Assembly: GCA_965232405.1 (NCBI GenBank)
Contig: OZ246966.1
Coordinates: 2,418,001 to 2,482,000 of the forward strand
Length of the DNA stretch: 64,000 nt
Origin: RCIO01 sp965232405
Lineage (GTDB): Bacteria > Pseudomonadota > Alphaproteobacteria > Rhizobiales > Rhizobiaceae
Direction of reading: 5' to 3'
Both the position numbers and the translations under genes were made by a program. A model generated the notes under the pieces. It worked only from the letters and a program-made list of their open reading frames with translations. It did not search any database and was not told where the DNA came from. The stretch's first letter is position 1. Each line of letters begins with the position of its first letter. Positions 60,065-64,000 of this stretch are shown piece after piece.

Positions 60065-61624
60065 ATGTTCGAGAGCCTTCAGGAACGCCTTGGCTCCATA
60101 TTGAACGGCCTGACCGGCCGCGGCGCGCTTTCGGAGGCCGATGTCTCCGCGGCGCTGCGCGAGGTGCGTCGTGCGCTGATTGAGGCCGATGTCGCGCTCG
60201 ACGTCGTGCGTTCCTTCACCGACCGGGTGCGCGAAAAGGCCGTCGGCGCCGAAGTTCTGAAGTCGATCAAGCCTGGCCAGATGGTCGTCAAGATCGTCCA
60301 TGACGAGCTTGTGTCCATGCTCGGCGAAGAGGGCGAGACGATCGACCTCAACGCGCCGGCGCCTGTCGTCTTGATGATGGTTGGCCTGCAGGGGTCGGGC
60401 AAGACGACCACTTCGGCCAAGATCGGCAAGCGGCTGATGGACCGTCAGGGCAAGAAGGTCCTGATGGCCTCGCTCGACACGCGCCGCCCGGCCGCGCAGG
60501 AACAGCTTCGGCAGCTTGGCGAACAGGGCGACATTCCGACCCTGCCCATCGTAGAGGGCCAGACGCCGGTCGACATCGCCAAGCGCGCGGTACAGGCGGC
60601 GAAGCTCGGCGGCCATGACGTCGTCATTCTCGACACTGCCGGCCGCACCCATATCGACGAGCCCCTGATGGTCGAGATGGCCGACATCAAGAAGGCCTCG
60701 AACCCGCACGAAATACTGCTGGTCGCCGATGCACTGACCGGTCAGGACGCCGTCAATCTCGCCACCAGCTTCGATGACCGCGTGGGCATCACCGGCCTTG
60801 TGCTCACCCGCATGGACGGCGACGGACGCGGCGGTGCCGCACTCTCCATGCGCGCAGTCACCGGCAAGCCGGTCAAGCTCGTCGGCGTCGGCGAAAAGAT
60901 GGATGCGCTGGAGGAGTTTCATCCCAAGCGCGTCGCCGACCGCATTCTCGGCATGGGCGACATTGTCAGCCTGGTCGAAAAGGCATCCGAGACCATCGAC
61001 GCGGAAAAAGCCGCGGCGATGGCGAAGAAGATGCAGTCGGGCAAGTTCGACCTGAATGACCTCGCCGACCAGCTTCGCCAGATGCAGAAGATGGGCGGCA
61101 TGGGCGGCATCATGGGCATGATGCCCGGCATGGGAAAGATGAAGGACCAGATTGCCGCCGCCGGCCTCGACGACGGTGTCTTCAAGCAGCAGCTGGCCAT
61201 CATCTCGTCGATGACCAAGGCCGAGCGCGCCAATCCCGACCTTCTCAAGCACAGCCGCAAGAAGCGCATCGCGGCAGGTTCGGGCACGGACGCTGCCTCG
61301 ATCAACAAGCTTCTGAAGATGCACCGCCAGATGGCCGACATGATGAAAGCGATGGGCGGCAAGGGCAAAGGCGGTGGCATGATGCGCGCCGCGATGGGCG
61401 GCCTCGCCTCCAAGATGGGCCTTGGCGGCGGCATGGGTGGAATGGGCGGCATGCCCGACCTGTCGAAAATGGACCCCAAACAGCTTGAGGCGCTCAAGAA
61501 ACAGGCGGAAGCCGCCGGCATGGGCGGCGGATTGCCGAAGGGGCTTCCCGGTCTCGGCGGCGGTGGCGGTATGCCGGGTCTGCCGGGCGGGCTGCCCGGG
61601 CTTCCGAAAGGTGGCAAGAAATGA
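60065..61624 (+). CDS. ffh: Signal recognition particle protein Ffh
   Basis: SRP54-type GTPase of 519 residues, targeting nascent membrane proteins to the inner membrane with 4.5S RNA and FtsY. The N domain is residues 1-90. The G domain has G1 GLQGSGKTT near residue 108, G3 DTAGRTHID and G4-type TRMDGDGRGG. The methionine-rich M domain follows from about 300, with the GMGGIMGMMPGMGKMK and GTDAASINKLLKMHRQMADMMK segments. The last 70 residues are Gly/Met/Pro-rich repeats (GGMGG, LPGLPGG). It overlaps the chorismate mutase gene by 4 nt. Confidence 0.96.
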   Translation: MFESLQERLGSILNGLTGRGALSEADVSAALREVRRALIEADVALDVVRSFTDRVREKAVGAEVLKSIKPGQMVVKIVHDELVSMLGEEGETIDLNAPAPVVLMMVGLQGSGKTTTSAKIGKRLMDRQGKKVLMASLDTRRPAAQEQLRQLGEQGDIPTLPIVEGQTPVDIAKRAVQAAKLGGHDVVILDTAGRTHIDEPLMVEMADIKKASNPHEILLVADALTGQDAVNLATSFDDRVGITGLVLTRMDGDGRGGAALSMRAVTGKPVKLVGVGEKMDALEEFHPKRVADRILGMGDIVSLVEKASETIDAEKAAAMAKKMQSGKFDLNDLADQLRQMQKMGGMGGIMGMMPGMGKMKDQIAAAGLDDGVFKQQLAIISSMTKAERANPDLLKHSRKKRIAAGSGTDAASINKLLKMHRQMADMMKAMGGKGKGGGMMRAAMGGLASKMGLGGGMGGMGGMPDLSKMDPKQLEALKKQAEAAGMGGGLPKGLPGLGGGGGMPGLPGGLPGLPKGGKK

Positions 61625-61935
61625 GCCACCTCGAAGACCCCAAAATGCTGCTCGCCGGCTACCGCGCCTCGATCGATAATATCGATGCAGCCCTCATCCA
61701 CATGCTGGCCGAGCGTTTTCGCTGCACGCAGGCAGTCGGCAAGCTCAAGGCAACCCACGGTCTGCCACCGGCCGACCCGGACAGGGAGGCGCGGCAGATC
61801 GCGCGCCTCAGGCAATTGGCAAGAGACGCCAATCTCGATCCCGATTTCGCGGAGAAATTTCTCAATTTCATCATCCACGAAGTCATTCGCCATCACGAGG
61901 CGATCGCGGCCGGCAAGGCCGTCGATGCCCAGTGA
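61621..61935 (+). CDS. Chorismate mutase (AroQ type)
   Basis: A 104-residue all-helical enzyme converting chorismate to prephenate for phenylalanine and tyrosine synthesis. Expected active-site residues appear as Arg in LAGYRASIDNID, Arg in AERFRCTQAVG, Lys in GKLKA, Arg in DPDREARQI and a Glu in IIHEVIRHHE. It overlaps ffh by 4 nt (ATGA) and precedes rpsP by about 50 nt, an operon found in many alphaproteobacteria. Confidence 0.93.
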   Translation: MSHLEDPKMLLAGYRASIDNIDAALIHMLAERFRCTQAVGKLKATHGLPPADPDREARQIARLRQLARDANLDPDFAEKFLNFIIHEVIRHHEAIAAGKAVDAQ

Positions 61936-61983
61936 CACTCATCAACCCGACACACGCAAAGAACGCATTCAGGAGACTTTGAA

Positions 61984-62502
61984 ATGGCATTGAAAATCAG
62001 GCTCGCCCGCGCGGGCTCCAAGAAGCGCCCTTACTACCACGTGGTGATTGCCGATGTGCGCAGCCCGCGCGACGGCCGCTTTATCGAGCAGGTCGGTTCG
62101 TGGAACCCGATGCTGCCCAAGGATGGCGAGCGCGTGAAGCTCAACGAAGAGCGCATCAAGCACTGGCTGTCCAACGGCGCCGTGCCGACCGACCGCGTGC
62201 TGCGCTTCCTCGACGAAGCCGGCATTGCCAAGCGCCCGTCGCGCAACAATCCGGAGAAGGCACAGCCCGGCAAGAAGGCGCAGGAGCGCCTGGAGGCCGC
62301 CAAACAGGCTGAGGAAGACGCCAAGGCGAAGGCCGACGAAGAGGCAGCCGCCGCTGCCGAGGCTCCCGCGGAAGAAGCCGCCGCTGAAGCACCTGCAGAG
62401 GAAGCTGTAGCCGAGGCTCCTGCGGAAGAGGCGGCAGCGGAAGAGGCTCCTGCCGAGGAAGCCCCCGCCGAAGAAGAGAAGAAGGAAGAGGCCGCTTCCT
62501 AA
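61984..62502 (+). CDS. rpsP: 30S ribosomal protein S16 with long acidic tail
   Basis: Ribosomal protein S16, 172 residues; the conserved S16 domain is the first 85 (ALKIRLARAGSKKRPYYHVVIADVRSPRDGRFIEQVGSWNP). The remaining tail is a Lys/Ala-rich stretch followed by repeats of the form EAPAEEA, absent in Escherichia coli S16 (82 residues). Acidic Ala/Glu tails on S16 are known in Rhizobiales; a role has not been assigned. The ATG has AGGAG upstream. A terminator follows. Confidence 0.95.
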   Translation: MALKIRLARAGSKKRPYYHVVIADVRSPRDGRFIEQVGSWNPMLPKDGERVKLNEERIKHWLSNGAVPTDRVLRFLDEAGIAKRPSRNNPEKAQPGKKAQERLEAAKQAEEDAKAKADEEAAAAAEAPAEEAAAEAPAEEAVAEAPAEEAAAEEAPAEEAPAEEEKKEEAAS

Positions 62503-62527
62503 GCTGCCTCTCCATTTCCAATACGAG

Positions 62528-62552
62528 AAAGCGGGCTTCGGCCCGCTTTTTT
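62528..62552 (+). terminator. Intrinsic terminator of the ffh-rpsP operon
   Basis: AAAGCGGGC-TTCG-GCCCGCTTT forms a 9-bp stem with a tetraloop (62528-62549), with six T residues from 62547. It lies 25 nt past the rpsP stop codon. Confidence 0.92.
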
Positions 62553-62799
62553 GTTGCCCGGATGAAGGCCGGCAGAGCCTCATGCGCAACAATCAGCTCT
62601 GTGCGTCGGGCCGTCATGAAAGGTTCATGCATCGCACCGCCAATGTGATTTCACTTGTTGCTGATTGTGCGATGTACCTGTTTTTATTTGACGCGAAGGC
62701 AATCTGCGGGGGACACTGGCAGTCCGGATGCCGCATTGGCTGCCAGGCATGTTAATGAAGTTCGCGGCGAATTCGGCCTGACCGCCCGGGAAACAGAGC
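62553..62799. other. Intergenic region ahead of the indolepyruvate oxidoreductase gene
   Basis: About 250 nt without a supported gene, including an AT-rich stretch near 62645-62700 that probably carries the promoter of the downstream gene. No operator could be assigned. Confidence 0.4.
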
Positions 62800-64000
62800 A
62801 TGACACTTCACGACGTTTCGCTGGACGACAAGTTCGACCTCTCAAAGGATCGGATTTTCGTTTCCGGAGCGCAGGCGATCGTACGTATGCTTTTGATGCA
62901 GCGCGAGCGCGACCGGCTGGCCGGGCTGAACACAGCCGGCTTCGTTTCGGGTTATCGCGGCTCGCCTCTCGGTGGTCTCGACCTGCAATTGTGGAAAGCC
63001 CGCAAGCAGCTCGAACAATCGAACATCGTCTTCCAGCCGGGTCTCAACGAAGAACTGGCTGCGACCGCCTGCTGGGGCTCACAGCAGACAGAATTGCTGG
63101 GCGAGGGCAAGCATGACGGTGTCTTCGCGCTTTGGTACGGCAAGGGGCCGGGCGTCGACCGCTCTGGTGATGTGTTCCGCCACGCCAACCTTGCCGGATC
63201 GTCGAAACATGGTGGCGCGCTGGCGCTGATGGGCGACGATCACATGGCCGAGTCTTCGACCGTGGCCCATGCGACCGAGTTCCTGTTTGTCGATACGATG
63301 GTTCCGATCCTGAACCCCGCAGGCGTGCAGGAATTGATCGACTATGGCCTCTATGGCTATGCGTTGTCGCGTTTCGCCGGCACCTGGGCGGCGGTCAAAT
63401 GCGTGAAGGACAATGTGGAGTCGACGGCGTCCGTCGATGCCTCGATCGAGCGGGTACAGATCGAACTGCCCGAATTCGAGATGCCGCCGGGCGGCCTCAA
63501 CGTTCGTCACGAAATCGACCAGCTCGGCCAGGAGGCGCGGCTGCACGAATATAAGCGTGCCGCAGCTGCCGCTTTCATCCGCGCCAACAAGCTCAACCGC
63601 ATCATCTATTCGGGCGGCAAGGATGCCCGCATCGGCATCATCACCGTTGGCAAGTCTTATCTCGATACGAGGCAGGCGCTCGACGATCTCGGCATCGACG
63701 AGGAACGCGCGAAGCAGATCGGGCTGAGGCTGTTCAAGGTCGCTGCGCCCTGGCCTCTGGACTATCAGCACATCAAGGAATTTTCCGACGGGCTGGAACT
63801 CGTCATCGTTGTCGAAGAGAAGCGATCACTGCTGGAAGTGCAGATGCGTGAGCACCTCTACGGAACCGCAAATCAGCCCGTGATTGTCGGCAAGAAGGAC
63901 GAGCGCGACGAATGGCTGTTCCCGGCCAAGGGTGCGCTCGATCCCAACGAGATCGCGATTGCGCTGGGCGAGCGCATTCTGAAAACGGTTGGACAGGTTG
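62800..64000 (+). CDS. Indolepyruvate ferredoxin oxidoreductase, fused type (partial, 3' end outside window)
   Basis: An open frame from the ATG at 62800 (MTLHDVSLDDKFDLSKD) runs off the right edge after 400 codons. The fused proteobacterial form is about 1150 residues, so roughly a third is present. GFVSGYRGSPLGGLDLQLW, NEELAATACWGSQQ, WYGKGPGVDRSGDVFRHANLAGSS and MGDDHMAESSTVAHATE match the N-terminal pyrimidine-binding thiamine diphosphate domain of IorA-type enzymes. These oxidise aryl-pyruvates from aromatic amino acid breakdown, passing electrons to ferredoxin or another carrier. Confidence 0.92.
   Translation, partial: MTLHDVSLDDKFDLSKDRIFVSGAQAIVRMLLMQRERDRLAGLNTAGFVSGYRGSPLGGLDLQLWKARKQLEQSNIVFQPGLNEELAATACWGSQQTELLGEGKHDGVFALWYGKGPGVDRSGDVFRHANLAGSSKHGGALALMGDDHMAESSTVAHATEFLFVDTMVPILNPAGVQELIDYGLYGYALSRFAGTWAAVKCVKDNVESTASVDASIERVQIELPEFEMPPGGLNVRHEIDQLGQEARLHEYKRAAAAAFIRANKLNRIIYSGGKDARIGIITVGKSYLDTRQALDDLGIDEERAKQIGLRLFKVAAPWPLDYQHIKEFSDGLELVIVVEEKRSLLEVQMREHLYGTANQPVIVGKKDERDEWLFPAKGALDPNEIAIALGERILKTVGQV

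Noticed and set aside
59594..61324. 576-codon minus-strand frame opposite the diguanylate cyclase end and ffh
   Set aside because: Antisense to highly conserved coding sequence and crosses a terminator; no domain seen.
1..64000. Mobile elements, CRISPR arrays, prophage genes, tRNA and rRNA genes
   Set aside because: No transposase or integrase motifs, no regularly spaced direct repeats, and no cloverleaf or rRNA sequence were recognised anywhere. A dedicated scan (tRNA covariance model, repeat finder) would be needed to be certain.

Overview
This looks like ordinary chromosome from a high-GC alphaproteobacterium of the order Hyphomicrobiales (Rhizobiales), probably near Mesorhizobium/Phyllobacteriaceae. 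The reasons are a BA14K protein, a UvrB with long N- and C-terminal extensions, a second-type ClpS, a PetP/PetR-like MarR-OmpR pair, an IalB-type secreted protein, two CspA-like genes and the sqdBDC sulfolipid operon. I saw no insertion sequence, prophage, CRISPR array, tRNA or rRNA. Genes are dense, often overlap by 1-4 nt, and GC is even apart from an AT-rich gap at about 28.02-28.16 kb.

Layout. 0-2.5 kb: end of an unknown gene, trmL, an arylamine N-acetyltransferase, and soxR divergent from a luciferase-fold gene across a MerR-type promoter. 2.5-7.3 kb: an 18-codon leader ORF with 1:2, 2:3 and 3:4 pairing segments, a 97-aa ORF, two adjacent ABC exporter half-transporters and a DUF6665-like gene. 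7.6-11 kb: petABC (cytochrome bc1) with terminator, then apt. 11-14 kb: DUF6958 and GFA-like genes divergent from a TetR regulator across a perfect operator, a DM13 protein and a DUF2189 membrane protein. 14.1-16 kb: two cold-shock genes with matching promoter/leader modules, and BA14K. 15.9-22.8 kb: metallo-hydrolase, ilvE, petP-petR-histidine kinase, YnfA, tRNA-binding protein, YbjN and ubiK. 23-28 kb: lgt, MidA-like methyltransferase, pgeF, an M24-fold protein lacking metal ligands, a lipoprotein and an EF-hand protein. 28.3-36.5 kb: prs, chrA-rhodanese, rplY-pth, ExoD-like, ychF, APC permease and a DUF457-like membrane protein. 36.6-43 kb: a MaoC pair, uvrB, methyltransferase, clpS2 and small genes. 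43-51.4 kb: FAD oxidase, sqdBDC, two unknown membrane genes, an enolase-superfamily enzyme and ialB. 51.5-64 kb: rlmN, LysE exporter, argG, lytic transglycosylase, a diguanylate cyclase, ffh-chorismate mutase-rpsP, and the start of an indolepyruvate ferredoxin oxidoreductase that runs off the window.

Themes. Much of the content is housekeeping: respiration (petABC and possibly its regulators petPR), translation (trmL, rplY, pth, ychF, rlmN, rpsP, ffh), nucleotide and amino-acid metabolism (apt, prs, ilvE, argG, chorismate mutase) and envelope lipids (lgt, sqdBDC). The most unusual signal is at 2666-2816: a leader peptide carrying an Arg-Leu-Arg motif, followed by RNA segments that could switch exposure of a downstream ribosome-binding site, just upstream of the exporter genes. 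This has the form of an erm-type translational attenuator. A second candidate is the ffh leader, where a strong intrinsic terminator lies between a possible promoter and the gene.
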